From Methylotenera sp. (GTDB lineage: Bacteria; Pseudomonadota; Gammaproteobacteria; Burkholderiales; Methylophilaceae): a DNA stretch of 64,000 nt. The translations under genes and the position numbers were made by a program. Below are positions 28,665 to 39,426 of the stretch, piece by piece (the stretch's first letter is position 1; every line of letters begins with the position of its first letter). The notes beneath the pieces are model-generated. The model was not told the DNA's origin. It was given only the letters and a program-made list of their open reading frames with translations, and made no database searches. The DNA lies in contig NZ_JAQSDC010000038.1 of the NCBI RefSeq assembly GCF_029945705.1, positions 1 through 64,000 on the forward strand, given 5' to 3'.

Positions 28665-30412
28665 CAGAAAGCCACCCCTATATTAAAGTGGAGTCGATAT
28701 TCGCCAGTCGCTTCACCGTAAGCAATATCAGCACCAATCGGGCCTAGAGGGCTTTTCCAGCGTGCACCTAAACCATAGCCGTAGACAGGTGATAAGTCTT
28801 GTAAAGAGTTGGCGGCATTACCTGCATCCACAAATAGCGCTGCGCCCCATTGGCTGGTGAGCCATTGAACAACTTCAACGCTACCCGTGGCAATGTAACG
28901 TCCACCAACAATTGCATCGCCCTCTGTCACACCTAAGCTTTGATAGGCATAACCGCGCACGGACTGATCACCACCGGCACGAAATAAATATAATTCAGGA
29001 GCACTATTTTTGCCGTTCACTAAACCAATTTCGGCACGTGCAATAAGTTGTGTGCTCGAAGTAATCGGGTAGTAGGCTTGAGTTTTAATGTGACTTTGCA
29101 AGAAACTGCCATTCGCCGTAGACGTTAATGGCGCGCCAGTAAACTGCACATTCAATAAATAACCACGTGTTGGGTTGAGATCGTTATCGGTATGTCTGAG
29201 TATGATGCCATAGCCAAGTGTTGCTGCATAAGTGCTGGCAGAGCCTGCACCATCAACCTTAGAGCTTTCAGTCAGCAGGTTTGCATTCACATATTGTTCA
29301 CGTTTTCGATCTCCCCATGCGCGTTTAACGCCAACTTGCGTCACGGTTAAATCTAAACCTTCTACCAGCGTATGAGATACATTTCCATTCAAGCTATCTC
29401 GGTAACCTGCTTTAGTCGTTGGCAGATGAATCTCACTGCTAAGGACTTGCGCATCTTTCTCCACTTTAAGGTTGCTACTCAATCTCCAGCCCATATTGAA
29501 CAAATTCAAGTCATCTACAGATAATTGCAAACGTGGTCCTGTGTTAGTGCTGTAACCAGCACCGATGCCCATTTTAATGCTACGATTTTCGATGACTGTG
29601 ACTTTAATCGGTGCAGCATTAGGGTCTGCACCATTATTTGAATTGAGCGTATCGGCAGTTACTTCTACGCTTTGAAAATAACCACTTTCCTGTAAGCGCG
29701 TTTGAAATGTCAGCAAGTCAGATTGGTTATAAATATGCCCAGCTTTAATGGGGTTAAGGTTTTCAACCACTCTAGGTTTGTAGCGCTTTAAACCTACTAT
29801 TGTCGTATCACCAAACCTAATTGCAGCACCGCTATTCACCTCGACACTTAATGCTACTGTCTGCGTCTCTAGGTTAACTTCTGCTTTACTATTGCTGATG
29901 CTGGCATTGGGATAACGCTGGACTAAAAACTCAGTCAACAGCTTACGTTTAGCTTGACTCCAACTTTCTTGGCGAAAAGGCTCACCTTTTTGCAATAGCC
30001 ATGTATCACGGAGTTTTTCTACGCTAGGCTTGGCATCTGCTGGCTGAGTAGTAATTTCTCCCGTAAATTTCAATGTCACATCGTTGACTAAAACAGGTGC
30101 ACCAGCTTCAACCTCAAATTTAGCGATGTATACGCCACTTTGGTTGTTGAGCGTTGGAGTAATTTTGGCTGCGAAATAGCCTTCGGTTGCGATTAAATCT
30201 TTGATGTTTTGCGGGGCTAGTGAGAATAAACGTTGCCACTCTGCGGGGCTCATGCGCGGATTGTCGCGCCATTTCACCATGTCTAAATGCTTTTGCAGTA
30301 AGTCTTTGAGTGGTGTTGGTGCCGTAATTTCAAGCTGATAATGGGCTGACTCTGCCTGCACAGGTAGAGCCAGAAATAGCCACAAAAAACAGATTAAAAG
30401 GATTTTTCTCAA
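28664..30412 (-). CDS. tamA: translocation and assembly module protein TamA
   Basis: A 582-residue Omp85-family outer-membrane protein. A signal peptide (cleavage near PVQAES, about residue 20) is followed by three POTRA-type domains (about 25-270) and a 16-strand C-terminal barrel. The barrel has the Omp85 signature region around RGYAYQSLG and ends in phenylalanine (IGVAF), the usual recognition residue for outer-membrane insertion. It is followed directly by tamB. Confidence 0.93.
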   Translation of the reverse strand: MRKILLICFLWLFLALPVQAESAHYQLEITAPTPLKDLLQKHLDMVKWRDNPRMSPAEWQRLFSLAPQNIKDLIATEGYFAAKITPTLNNQSGVYIAKFEVEAGAPVLVNDVTLKFTGEITTQPADAKPSVEKLRDTWLLQKGEPFRQESWSQAKRKLLTEFLVQRYPNASISNSKAEVNLETQTVALSVEVNSGAAIRFGDTTIVGLKRYKPRVVENLNPIKAGHIYNQSDLLTFQTRLQESGYFQSVEVTADTLNSNNGADPNAAPIKVTVIENRSIKMGIGAGYSTNTGPRLQLSVDDLNLFNMGWRLSSNLKVEKDAQVLSSEIHLPTTKAGYRDSLNGNVSHTLVEGLDLTVTQVGVKRAWGDRKREQYVNANLLTESSKVDGAGSASTYAATLGYGIILRHTDNDLNPTRGYLLNVQFTGAPLTSTANGSFLQSHIKTQAYYPITSSTQLIARAEIGLVNGKNSAPELYLFRAGGDQSVRGYAYQSLGVTEGDAIVGGRYIATGSVEVVQWLTSQWGAALFVDAGNAANSLQDLSPVYGYGLGARWKSPLGPIGADIAYGEATGEYRLHFNIGVAF

Positions 30413-30471
30413 GTGTAGGCTACCTTATTTAATTGCCCGACTTGTGGATGCTTACTAAGCGAGCATCGCAG

Positions 30472-31884
<1,413 letters not shown>

Positions 31885-32039
31885 TTACCTTAGTCGAAGG
31901 TGCGTAAAAAGTTTTTATTTTGCACCAACTACTTTGGTTGTATATTTTTAGCTAAAAATAAATACCTTCCCCTAAATAGGGGGTATGCAATTGAAATTAT
32001 TTTGTGTAAAGTTTTGTAATGATTTTTAAGGGGATTTTA

Positions 32040-32423
32040 ATGACTAAATTAAAGTGTGCGGTTTTGGCTGTATTGGTTTTAGCAAGTGCTTCAGTAAAAG
32101 CAGATGGCGTAGGGATTTTTTTTGGTGTAGGTTATGCGTTTGGTAGCTCTGGTGGCCCAGGCGTTTCGTTTAAATTATTAAGCGATAGAGAAGAGCACAA
32201 AGCGGTGGTTGGTGCTGGTGTTTCTTACTATCCAATGTCCACGAATAAATTTGGTGCTGACATTAGTGCAGGCTACAACTTTAATAATTCCGCGATTACA
32301 GTGGGGTATGACTTCTTGCAGAGTGGTGTTGTGTTAGGCGCAGGCTATGTGAATACTAAGGATGATAATGGCGCCGCTGCACCAGTAGTGACGCCAACAC
32401 CTCCTCAGAACAACAATACGTAA
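32040..32423 (+). CDS. small secreted, probably outer-membrane-associated protein
   Basis: A 127-residue protein with a clear signal peptide (cleavage after VKADG, about residue 22). The body is rich in Gly, Ser and alternating hydrophobic residues (GVGIFFGVGYAFGSSGG, ADISAGYNFNNSAITVGYDF), which suggests a small beta-barrel or beta-sheet surface protein. The C-terminal tail is low-complexity Pro/Thr/Asn. AAGGGG lies seven bases before the chosen ATG. It stands alone and ends at a strong terminator. No family was recognised. Confidence 0.65.
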   Translation: MTKLKCAVLAVLVLASASVKADGVGIFFGVGYAFGSSGGPGVSFKLLSDREEHKAVVGAGVSYYPMSTNKFGADISAGYNFNNSAITVGYDFLQSGVVLGAGYVNTKDDNGAAAPVVTPTPPQNNNT

Positions 32424-32441
32424 ATGTTTTTGCAGTATTAG

Positions 32442-32476
32442 AAAAAGGGTATGTAGTGATTTTACATACCCTTTTT
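32442..32476. terminator. bidirectional Rho-independent terminator
   Basis: Fourteen-base arms (AAAAAGGGTATGTA 32442-32455, complement 32463-32476) surround a seven-base loop. A and T runs on the outer sides give U-tracts in both directions. It separates the convergent small secreted gene and prpD. Confidence 0.92.
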
Positions 32477-32479
32477 TAA

Positions 32480-33940
32480 TTAATGAGTGAGCATATCCAC
32501 AAACTCATTCACTGAGGTTGCTTCCAACTTAGCTTGGTCTAAGCAAAGCGTTAAAATATCCGCTTGTTTTTTAACATCAAAACGGCGTGCTAAGTTCACT
32601 TGGAATTTTTTCACGAGCTCTGGAATGCCCTGACCGCGGCGGCGGCGATGACCGATTGGGTACTCCACGGCGATATTGTCTGAGCTTGTATGATCTTTAA
32701 AGAACACTTGAATCGCGTTGGCAATTGAGCGTTTTTCTGGGTTTAGATAATCAGCCGTGTATTCTGCTTTTTCTACACATACCATTTTTGCTCGGATTGC
32801 ATCAATGCGAGGGTCTGCCGCTGCTGCATCTTCATAATCTTGGGCGGTTAAGTTGCCTTTTAGTAAACCAATGGCAGACATGTATTGAATACAGTGGTCA
32901 CGATCCGCGGGGTTATCTAATGGGCCAGTTTTATCGATGATGCGAATCGCTGATTCGTGTGTTGTGATCACGATTTTATCAATTTGCGTGATTTGTTCTA
33001 ATGATTGAATTTCTCTGCCCACTTGGGCATGTAATTGAATTGCACACTCCACAGCGGTTTGCGCATGGAATTCAGCGGGGAACGAGATTTTGAATAATAC
33101 TTGTTCCATGACATAAGAGCCGTAACTGCGTTGGAATTTGAAGGCATTGCCTTTAAATAGTACGTCGTAGAAACCCCATGTTTTGGCTGTAAGTGCCGAT
33201 GGATAGCCCATTTCACCTTGCATAGTCATCCACGCAAGCCTCACCGCACGAGAGGTAGCATCACCTGCCGCCCATGATTTACGTGAGCCTGTATTTGGTG
33301 AGTGGCGATAGGTGCGTAAGCTTTGGCCATCTACAAATGCGTTAGAAACTGCGTTGATGATGTCTTCTTTATTGCCACCTAAAAGCTTTGTCACTACCGC
33401 TGTTGAGGCGATTTTTACTAAAATCACGTGGTCTAAACCCACACGGTTAAAGCTGTTTTCTAGCGCTAATACGCCTTGAATTTCATGTGCCTTAATCATC
33501 GCTGTCAGCACGTCTTTAATGGTGAGTGCATTTTTGCCTTCAGCCACATTCTTACGAGAAATATAATCAGCCGTTGCCAAAATGCCGCCTAAGTTATCTG
33601 ATGGGTGACCCCACTCAGCTGCTAGCCATGTGTCGTTAAAGTCTAACCAGCGTATCATCGCGCCGATGTTGAAGGCGGCTAAAATTGGGTCTAGCTGAAA
33701 AGAAGTGCCAGGTACTTTTGCGCCGTTTGGCACGACAGTGCCAGCAATGACTGGGCCTAATAATTTGGTGCAAGCTGGGTAATCTAAAGCTTCAAAACCG
33801 CAACCTAGTGTATCCATCAAACAGTTGCGTGCAGTGTCGAAGGCTTCGTCGGATTTGATTTCGTAATCAGCCACATAATTGGCTATATCGACAATCACTT
33901 GGTCCGGAGCGGGGCGTACGTTAGAGATATGAGCGGACAT
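32480..33940 (-). CDS. prpD: 2-methylcitrate dehydratase
   Basis: A 486-residue MmgE/PrpD-family enzyme that dehydrates 2-methylcitrate to 2-methyl-cis-aconitate, iron-sulfur independent. The length matches PrpD, and the conserved blocks [20 protein letters not shown] and [18 protein letters not shown] are visible. The next step needs an aconitase, and acnB is present at 53134. It is the last gene of the minus-strand methylcitrate operon. A paired-hairpin repeat lies between it and prpC and may lower its expression. Confidence 0.94.
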   Translation of the reverse strand: MSAHISNVRPAPDQVIVDIANYVADYEIKSDEAFDTARNCLMDTLGCGFEALDYPACTKLLGPVIAGTVVPNGAKVPGTSFQLDPILAAFNIGAMIRWLDFNDTWLAAEWGHPSDNLGGILATADYISRKNVAEGKNALTIKDVLTAMIKAHEIQGVLALENSFNRVGLDHVILVKIASTAVVTKLLGGNKEDIINAVSNAFVDGQSLRTYRHSPNTGSRKSWAAGDATSRAVRLAWMTMQGEMGYPSALTAKTWGFYDVLFKGNAFKFQRSYGSYVMEQVLFKISFPAEFHAQTAVECAIQLHAQVGREIQSLEQITQIDKIVITTHESAIRIIDKTGPLDNPADRDHCIQYMSAIGLLKGNLTAQDYEDAAAADPRIDAIRAKMVCVEKAEYTADYLNPEKRSIANAIQVFFKDHTSSDNIAVEYPIGHRRRRGQGIPELVKKFQVNLARRFDVKKQADILTLCLDQAKLEATSVNEFVDMLTH

Positions 33941-33981
33941 GTTTAAAAACCTTTGATATAAAAATAATTTAATTTAGCTCG

Positions 33982-34057
33982 TCATTCTCGCGGAAGCGGG
34001 AATCCATATTTAGACAGTCGTTAAATTCGCAATGGATTCCCACTTTCGTGGGAATGA
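33982..34057. repeat. paired-hairpin MITE-like repeat, copy B (short interior)
   Basis: A 76-bp element with 26-bp ends (33982-34007 and 34032-34057), each a hairpin of the ATTCYC-N8-GGGAAT kind, in inverted orientation. The interior is only 24 bp, shorter than in copies A and C. It lies inside the prpC-prpD gap, so both hairpins would form in the operon mRNA. Confidence 0.8.
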
Positions 34058-34069
34058 CAGCAGTGATGG

Positions 34070-35245
34070 TTATCGTTTTTCTAGTGGTACATAAGCACGA
34101 TTATCTGGGCCAATGTATTCAGCATTTGGACGAATGATTTTGTTATCAATACGCTGTTCAATCACATGCGCCACCCAGCCAGTAGTACGTGAAATCACAA
34201 AAATTGGCGTGAACATGCCTGTTGGAATGCCCATCATGTGGTAACTAGATGCGCTATACCAGTCTAAATTTGGAAACATTTTTTTCTCGCGCCACATCAC
34301 TTCTTCAATGCGTGCTGAGATTTCAAAAAGCGTCATATTGCCCGCATCTTCGCATAACTTGCGGCTAACAGCTTTGATTGACTCATTTCGTGGATCTGCG
34401 ATTGTGTACACTGGATGACCAAAACCAATGATGATTTCTTTACGTGCCATGCGCTCTAAAATATCAGCTTCTGCTTCATCGGCATTTTTATAACGCCCTA
34501 TAATTTCCATGGCCGCTTCATTGGCGCCACCATGTTTTGCGCCACGTAAGGCACCAATTGCACCAGTGATGCATGAATACATGTCAGACAAGGTGCCAGC
34601 AATGACACGAGCAGTGAAAGTAGATGCATTGAATTCATGCTCTGCATATAACACTAGCGAAGTGTTCATCGCATCAATGTGCAATTGGCTTGGTGCTTTG
34701 CCGTGCAGTACGTGTAGAAAGTGTGCGGCAATACTATTATCGTCAGTTTCTAAATTCACACGTTTGCCGTTGTGGCTAAAGTGATACCAATACAACAAAA
34801 TGGAGCCAAAGCATGAAATGAGACTGTCACCTAAATCTTGTGCGGCTTTGGTATTACGGTCAGCCGCTTCTGGTTGCAATGTACCTAACATGGCACAACC
34901 CGTGCGCATGACGTCCATCGGGTGAGTGTTTTTAGGAATTTGCTCAAGCACTGTTTTAAGTGCGGCAGGTATATCGCGCAATGTTTTTAGCTTGGCATGA
35001 TAAGCCGCTAACTCGGATTTATTGGGCAACTCACCATGAATTAATAAGTAAGCGACTTCTTCAAATGTGGCGCTTTTAGCTAGTTCAATAATATCGTAAC
35101 CGCGATAATGTAAATCGTTACCAGTATGCCCAACCGTACAAATCGCAGTGGTACCAGCAGAAACACCTGCTAATGCTACGCCTTTTTTCTTTTTAGGGGC
35201 GTCATTGTTTGATATTAGAACCGTCGTTTGAGTAGTGACAGTCAT
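34070..35245 (-). CDS. prpC: 2-methylcitrate synthase
   Basis: A 391-residue citrate-synthase-family enzyme condensing propionyl-CoA with oxaloacetate. The N-terminal block [18 protein letters not shown] and the short length fit the methylcitrate synthase branch rather than the roughly 430-residue hexameric GltA. The active-site His is in GFGHPVY; the Arg and Asp are in the C-terminal third. The start is placed one base after the prpB stop, with AAAGGAG just upstream inside prpB. An in-frame upstream Met inside prpB is rejected. No gltA is present in this window. Confidence 0.93.
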   Translation of the reverse strand: MTVTTQTTVLISNNDAPKKKKGVALAGVSAGTTAICTVGHTGNDLHYRGYDIIELAKSATFEEVAYLLIHGELPNKSELAAYHAKLKTLRDIPAALKTVLEQIPKNTHPMDVMRTGCAMLGTLQPEAADRNTKAAQDLGDSLISCFGSILLYWYHFSHNGKRVNLETDDNSIAAHFLHVLHGKAPSQLHIDAMNTSLVLYAEHEFNASTFTARVIAGTLSDMYSCITGAIGALRGAKHGGANEAAMEIIGRYKNADEAEADILERMARKEIIIGFGHPVYTIADPRNESIKAVSRKLCEDAGNMTLFEISARIEEVMWREKKMFPNLDWYSASSYHMMGIPTGMFTPIFVISRTTGWVAHVIEQRIDNKIIRPNAEYIGPDNRAYVPLEKR

Positions 35246-35246
35246 G

Positions 35247-36131
35247 CTACTTTTCTCCTTTAAATAGAGCATCTAATTTTTGTTCAAAACTGTGGTAACC
35301 CAAGTGGTCGTAAAGATCCATGCGGGTTTGCATAATGCCGACTACATTTTTTTGCGTACCATCATTTTTCACTACTTGGTAAACATTCAGTGCTGCTTGA
35401 TTCATCGCGCGGAAGGCTGAAAGGGGGTACAGCACCATGCTCACATCCGCTGTGCGTAATTCATCAACTGTGAATAATGGCGTGCTGCCAAATTCGGTAA
35501 TATTGGCTAACACGGGCACTTTGACTGCCGCTGCAAATTGTTTATACATGCCAAGTTCAGTAATCGCTTCAGGGAAAATCATGTCTGCGCCCGCTTCAGC
35601 GCAAGCGCAAGCGCGGTCTATGGCTGATTGCAGACCTTCAACAGCGAGCGCATCAGTACGCGCCATGATGACGAAGTCATCGTATGGTTTTGCATCAACT
35701 GCGGCTTTTACGCGGTCTACCATTTCTTCTAAGCTCACAATGGCTTTATTTGGGCGATGACCACAGCGTTTTGCGGATACTTGGTCTTCAATATGCACTG
35801 CCGCCGCACCAGCTTTGGCAATACTCTTTACGCTGCGAGCAATGTTAAAAGCGCCGCCCCAGCCAGTATCAATATCTACCAATAATGGCGTATCTACGGC
35901 ATCGGTAATGCGGCGTACGTCAATGAGCACATCTTCTAAAGTCGAAATACCTAAATCTGGCAAACCAAGTGAACCTGCAGCAACGCCGCCACCTGATAAA
36001 TAAATGGCTTTAAAACCGCTTTGGGTGGCGAGCATGGCGTGATAAGCATTGATCGCACCAATGATTTGTAATGGTTTTTCTGCGCTTAGGGCGGCACGAA
36101 ATCGTGCCCCTGCTGTGGCTGCTTGTGTCAT
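35247..36131 (-). CDS. prpB: methylisocitrate lyase
   Basis: A 294-residue enzyme of the isocitrate lyase/PEP mutase superfamily. It cleaves 2-methylisocitrate to pyruvate and succinate. The signature KRCGHRPNK with the catalytic Cys is visible, together with VDIDTGWGG for Mg binding and the C-terminal [10 protein letters not shown] of PrpB. It directly precedes prpC with a one-base gap and follows a CitE-like lyase gene. Confidence 0.96.
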   Translation of the reverse strand: MTQAATAGARFRAALSAEKPLQIIGAINAYHAMLATQSGFKAIYLSGGGVAAGSLGLPDLGISTLEDVLIDVRRITDAVDTPLLVDIDTGWGGAFNIARSVKSIAKAGAAAVHIEDQVSAKRCGHRPNKAIVSLEEMVDRVKAAVDAKPYDDFVIMARTDALAVEGLQSAIDRACACAEAGADMIFPEAITELGMYKQFAAAVKVPVLANITEFGSTPLFTVDELRTADVSMVLYPLSAFRAMNQAALNVYQVVKNDGTQKNVVGIMQTRMDLYDHLGYHSFEQKLDALFKGEK

Positions 36132-36178
36132 ATTAACTACCTAACTGTATTTATTTAAAAATATTTTAAATTTAAAAA

Positions 36179-37180
36179 TTAACTGAAGAAGGCTTCTGTT
36201 GCCTCAGTAGGAATTGCAACTTTGGTTAATTTTGCTTTTTGCAAAATTTCCCAGAAATAACGATATGTCGCTCTGTCATGGAGTTCGCCGTCATACTGAA
36301 TTGGTCCCCAATCAGCCTTTTGTGCAGCAAGTAGAATGTTGGCGCCATCTTGCACTTCGTCGAAATTAGGTTTCATTGCATTCACAATTGCTTCGATTTG
36401 CGTTGGGTAAATGCTCCACATGCGTAAAAAGCCAAATTCGTTGCGTGCACGCGATGCATCTGAACGCGTGGTTTCTACATTTTTGAGATCTAATGTTACG
36501 TTGTGTGCTGGTACTACGCCGTTTGCAAGTGCTGCTGCAACTAACTCAGCTTTTGCACGTGCAAGCAAACGGTGGTCAAACTGACCTGGGCTACGCATGG
36601 CTGATGCTGGAATTGCGCCATGGTGACCGCTGACAAAATCCATTAAGCCAAAATCTAACACTTGAACCCAAGGCAAGGTCGCGATTTCATGCACAGCTTT
36701 TAATGCGCCATGTGTTTCAATTAATATATGCACAGGAATCACACGATCAATACCATTAAAAGTGGCAGTTTTCTGAATGTAAGCAATCATCTCGCTGGCT
36801 TGTGCGTAGCTTGTACATTTTGGAATGGTGATATAGCTTAAAACTTTGCCAGCACCCGCGACCAAAATATCTACATCTTGCTTCCAGTAGCTATTGGTGT
36901 AGTCGTGAATACGTGCGCCAGCCATTTTGTGTTGATTGGCTAAGCTTGTTAAAACGCGGACGATCATTTCAGCATGTTCACGTTCTTGGCCCGCCTGTGC
37001 GCCATCTTCGCAATCGCAAGTAATATCGAAAACAGGGCCAATCGTGTCTTGCATAGCTAAAGCTTTAAGAATTAACTTTTCGCTGCCAGCAAAATGCTCG
37101 CATGAAGGAATGATTGGGAATGATTTTTCCCCGCCAAATAAGGCATCTTTAGGGTGAACTAATTGTTGTGTGGTCGCCAT
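36179..37180 (-). CDS. HpcH/HpaI (CitE-like) CoA-ester lyase, candidate malyl-/methylmalyl-CoA lyase
   Basis: A 333-residue TIM-barrel lyase of the CitE/malyl-CoA lyase family, which cleaves or forms 3-hydroxyacyl-CoA thioesters using Mg. The DCEDGA motif, the metal ligand Glu in LIETHGALKAV and Asp in DFGLMDF are in place. The CEDGA wording resembles malyl-CoA/beta-methylmalyl-CoA lyases more than citrate lyase beta. Its place next to mesaconyl-CoA hydratase suggests cleavage of beta-methylmalyl-CoA to glyoxylate and propionyl-CoA; citramalyl-CoA is an alternative substrate. It is the third gene of the operon. Confidence 0.8.
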   Translation of the reverse strand: MATTQQLVHPKDALFGGEKSFPIIPSCEHFAGSEKLILKALAMQDTIGPVFDITCDCEDGAQAGQEREHAEMIVRVLTSLANQHKMAGARIHDYTNSYWKQDVDILVAGAGKVLSYITIPKCTSYAQASEMIAYIQKTATFNGIDRVIPVHILIETHGALKAVHEIATLPWVQVLDFGLMDFVSGHHGAIPASAMRSPGQFDHRLLARAKAELVAAALANGVVPAHNVTLDLKNVETTRSDASRARNEFGFLRMWSIYPTQIEAIVNAMKPNFDEVQDGANILLAAQKADWGPIQYDGELHDRATYRYFWEILQKAKLTKVAIPTEATEAFFS

Positions 37181-37219
37181 TGTCTTTTCCTAAGTCTTTG
37201 AAAATTTTCTATGTATTGG

Positions 37220-38317
37220 TTAATTTGATTTGCGTGGCATCAGCACGGTGTAATCTAAATCTAATACTACGTTCGGGTGGTAAGTCTGTTTGCCATCGGT
37301 AGTGATATGTGTGCTTTCGAGCGCATCCGCAGGGATATTTTTTATACCGACCATGCGTAATCTCAATGCGCCTACATCGCTGCGATTTGGCACATCCCAT
37401 TTATCTAGTACTTCAGTCCAAGTGTAAATGGTGTCATCACCAAACGAGGGATTGCAATGCGTGCCGCCGTTAATCGCTACGATGCAAAGCGCATTTTCCA
37501 AACCATCATTTGATAATGCGCGGCAAAGGGAAATGATGTGACCGCCGTACATTAATCGTCTGCCAAATGCGGTTTTTTTCATCATCACATCATCAAAATG
37601 CAGGCGCGCATTATTCTGATAAAGCTTAGTTGCCAAGGTGTGATCGGTATCGCTGATAGTCATGCCCGCTGGGTGGTTGATGCGCTCACCGACGGCATAG
37701 TCATCCCATAAGTATTGTCCGCCAGTCACTGCCGTATTGAATTTTCTAGCGTCCAGAAATGTTGGTACGCTAAGCTCATCCGCAGGTACATAATTAGGTA
37801 AGTTAGGTACTACGGTTTCAGGCGCTGGCGCATCTAAATTGTTTTTATGCACCATTACCCAGCGTACCCATGAAAGCACGGGTTGCTGTAATTGATTTAT
37901 AGAAACCGAACGTACATAAACCACACCAGATTTACCGTTGGAATTTTGTTTTAAGCCAATCACTGTTGAGCTGGTACTCAGCGTATCGCCGATATGCACA
38001 GGCTGCAAAAAGCGTACATCGGCATAGCCTAGGTTTGCGATTGCATTGACGGAAATGTCAGGCACGGTTTTGCCAAACGCAATATGAAAAGCCAGTAAGT
38101 CATCTACTGGCCTGGCGTTGTAACCTAATGATTGAGCAACTGTATCCGCAGAGTGCAGCACTTGGCGTGCACCAGTTAACGCAATATATAAAGCCATTTC
38201 ACCTTCAGCAATGGTGCGTGGCGTGGCGTGATGAATCACTTGATTGAGCTGGAAATCCTCAAAGTAATTGCCCGCATTGATTTTGCCTGTTTTGATTATA
38301 TGTTCAGTTTTAGACAT
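37220..38317 (-). CDS. mch: mesaconyl-CoA hydratase (beta-methylmalyl-CoA dehydratase), MaoC family
   Basis: A 365-residue double-hotdog MaoC-type hydratase. Blocks such as HATPRTIAEGEMALY, DDLLAFHIAFGKTVPDI and GVVYVRSVSIN, together with the C-terminal FGRRLMYGGHIISLCRALS, closely match mesaconyl-CoA hydratase (Mch/MeaC) of the ethylmalonyl-CoA and 3-hydroxypropionate pathways. It would interconvert mesaconyl-C1-CoA and beta-methylmalyl-CoA. The start overlaps the preceding lyase gene by eight bases. Finding it inside a prp operon, with no other ethylmalonyl-CoA pathway genes in view, is notable. Confidence 0.88.
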   Translation of the reverse strand: MSKTEHIIKTGKINAGNYFEDFQLNQVIHHATPRTIAEGEMALYIALTGARQVLHSADTVAQSLGYNARPVDDLLAFHIAFGKTVPDISVNAIANLGYADVRFLQPVHIGDTLSTSSTVIGLKQNSNGKSGVVYVRSVSINQLQQPVLSWVRWVMVHKNNLDAPAPETVVPNLPNYVPADELSVPTFLDARKFNTAVTGGQYLWDDYAVGERINHPAGMTISDTDHTLATKLYQNNARLHFDDVMMKKTAFGRRLMYGGHIISLCRALSNDGLENALCIVAINGGTHCNPSFGDDTIYTWTEVLDKWDVPNRSDVGALRLRMVGIKNIPADALESTHITTDGKQTYHPNVVLDLDYTVLMPRKSN

Positions 38318-39191
38318 AGCTTTCTTCCAAAGTCGTAATCATTTCGCTGAGTTTTAATAAGCGTTCAGCGGCTCTCACGTGATGGCGCTCAACTAATTTA
38401 TCGTTAACCACAACAGTGCCTTTGCCTTGTTCATTTGCCTCTTTTAAGGCGGCGATGATTTCGCGCGCATGTCTTACTTCTGATGATTGTGGCGTGTAGG
38501 CATCGTTGCTGTAGGCTAGCTGTGCGGGATGTACCAGTGATTTTCCATCAAAACCCATATCGCGACCTAAGCGGCATGCGTATTCAAATGAATGCATATT
38601 TTTGAAGTCGCTAGTGATACCATCGACCACCGCGTGCCCATAAGCACGTGCGGCTAAAATCACCAAAGAAAGTGAAGTTAAAATTGCAGAGCGTTCATGT
38701 GTTACACGTGCGTGCAGTTGAGAAATTAAGTCAGAGGTTGCCATCACAATGCATACAATGCGGTCAGATGCCGCAGCAATTTCTTTTGCGTTCAAAACCG
38801 CAATTGGGCTTTCAATCATCACCATAATCGGCAAGTGACTGCCTCCAGCGGCATCAAGTAAAGAAAGCGCGGTGAGTACATCTTCGCGAGATTCAATGTT
38901 TGGAAATAAAACGGCATCAACTTTGGTTTTTGCGATGGCTTTAATGTCGTCAGGTCCCCATTGTGAAGTGAGGTCATTCACGCGCACTACCACTTCGCGC
39001 GAGCCATAACCACCTTCATTGACAAAGCGCACTACGTTGTCGCGTGACTCTTCTTTGCATTCAACTAATATTGGGTCGCCCAAATCTAATATTACAGAGT
39101 CGGCATGTAACGTCCGCGCACGCTCAAGATAATGCGTATTGCAGCCTGGTACGTAGAGCATAGAGCGCCTAGGGCGAAAGTATTGAGCCAT
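38310..39191 (-). CDS. divergent CitE-like CoA-ester lyase, first gene of the prp operon
   Basis: A 293-residue HpcH/HpaI-family protein beginning RPRRSMLYVPGCNTHYLERA, the usual CitE N-terminus. The common DLEDAV motif is changed to DLGDPI, losing a conserved acidic residue. The metal-ligand positions appear kept (Glu in MIESPIAV, Asp in ATSDLISQ). Its specificity may therefore differ, or it may pair with the other lyase in the operon. The Met at 39191 is chosen because AGGTAACAAG lies just upstream; the longer N-terminus covers the promoter. It overlaps mch by eight bases. Confidence 0.8.
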   Translation of the reverse strand: MAQYFRPRRSMLYVPGCNTHYLERARTLHADSVILDLGDPILVECKEESRDNVVRFVNEGGYGSREVVVRVNDLTSQWGPDDIKAIAKTKVDAVLFPNIESREDVLTALSLLDAAGGSHLPIMVMIESPIAVLNAKEIAAASDRIVCIVMATSDLISQLHARVTHERSAILTSLSLVILAARAYGHAVVDGITSDFKNMHSFEYACRLGRDMGFDGKSLVHPAQLAYSNDAYTPQSSEVRHAREIIAALKEANEQGKGTVVVNDKLVERHHVRAAERLLKLSEMITTLEESYV

Positions 39192-39230
39192 CTTGTTACC
39201 TTTAGTTTTAATTGTTTTAAAGCTAGGCTG

Positions 39231-39260
39231 ATTATATAGAGAGAAAATAAAAAATGTCAA
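39231..39260 (-). promoter_or_regulatory. consensus sigma-70 promoter of the lyase-mch-prp operon
   Basis: Read on the minus strand, perfect TTGACA (39260-39255) and perfect TATAAT (39236-39231) are separated by 18 bases. Transcription should start near 39224, about 33 bases before the first start codon. Two perfect hexamers suggest strong intrinsic activity that needs repression. Confidence 0.85.
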
Positions 39261-39262
39261 TA

Positions 39263-39289
39263 TATATCTTATGTCTTATATAAGATATA
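39263..39289. promoter_or_regulatory. inverted repeat, probable GntR-type operator
   Basis: TATATCTTAT (39263-39272) and its exact complement (39280-39289) flank seven bases, immediately upstream of the -35 box of the prp-operon promoter. An inner CTTATATAAG palindrome lies at 39275-39284. The site is between the operon and the divergent GntR gene, so that regulator is the natural candidate to bind it. This is an inference from position. Confidence 0.6.
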
Positions 39290-39426
39290 AAATGCTAGAC
39301 TATTGTAAATACTCGTGATATAAATATCGTTAATAGAATTCAACGTTAAATGGCGACTAAATAACTTAAAGTCAGCTCAACCTCTTGTTCAACTTTAGTT
39401 AGGTTTAAAAGTGAGATACAAAGACT

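Noticed and set aside
39192-39260. Longer N-terminus of the first CitE-like lyase
   Set aside because: The extension would overlap the consensus -10/-35 promoter, while a good ribosome-binding site precedes the Met at 39191.
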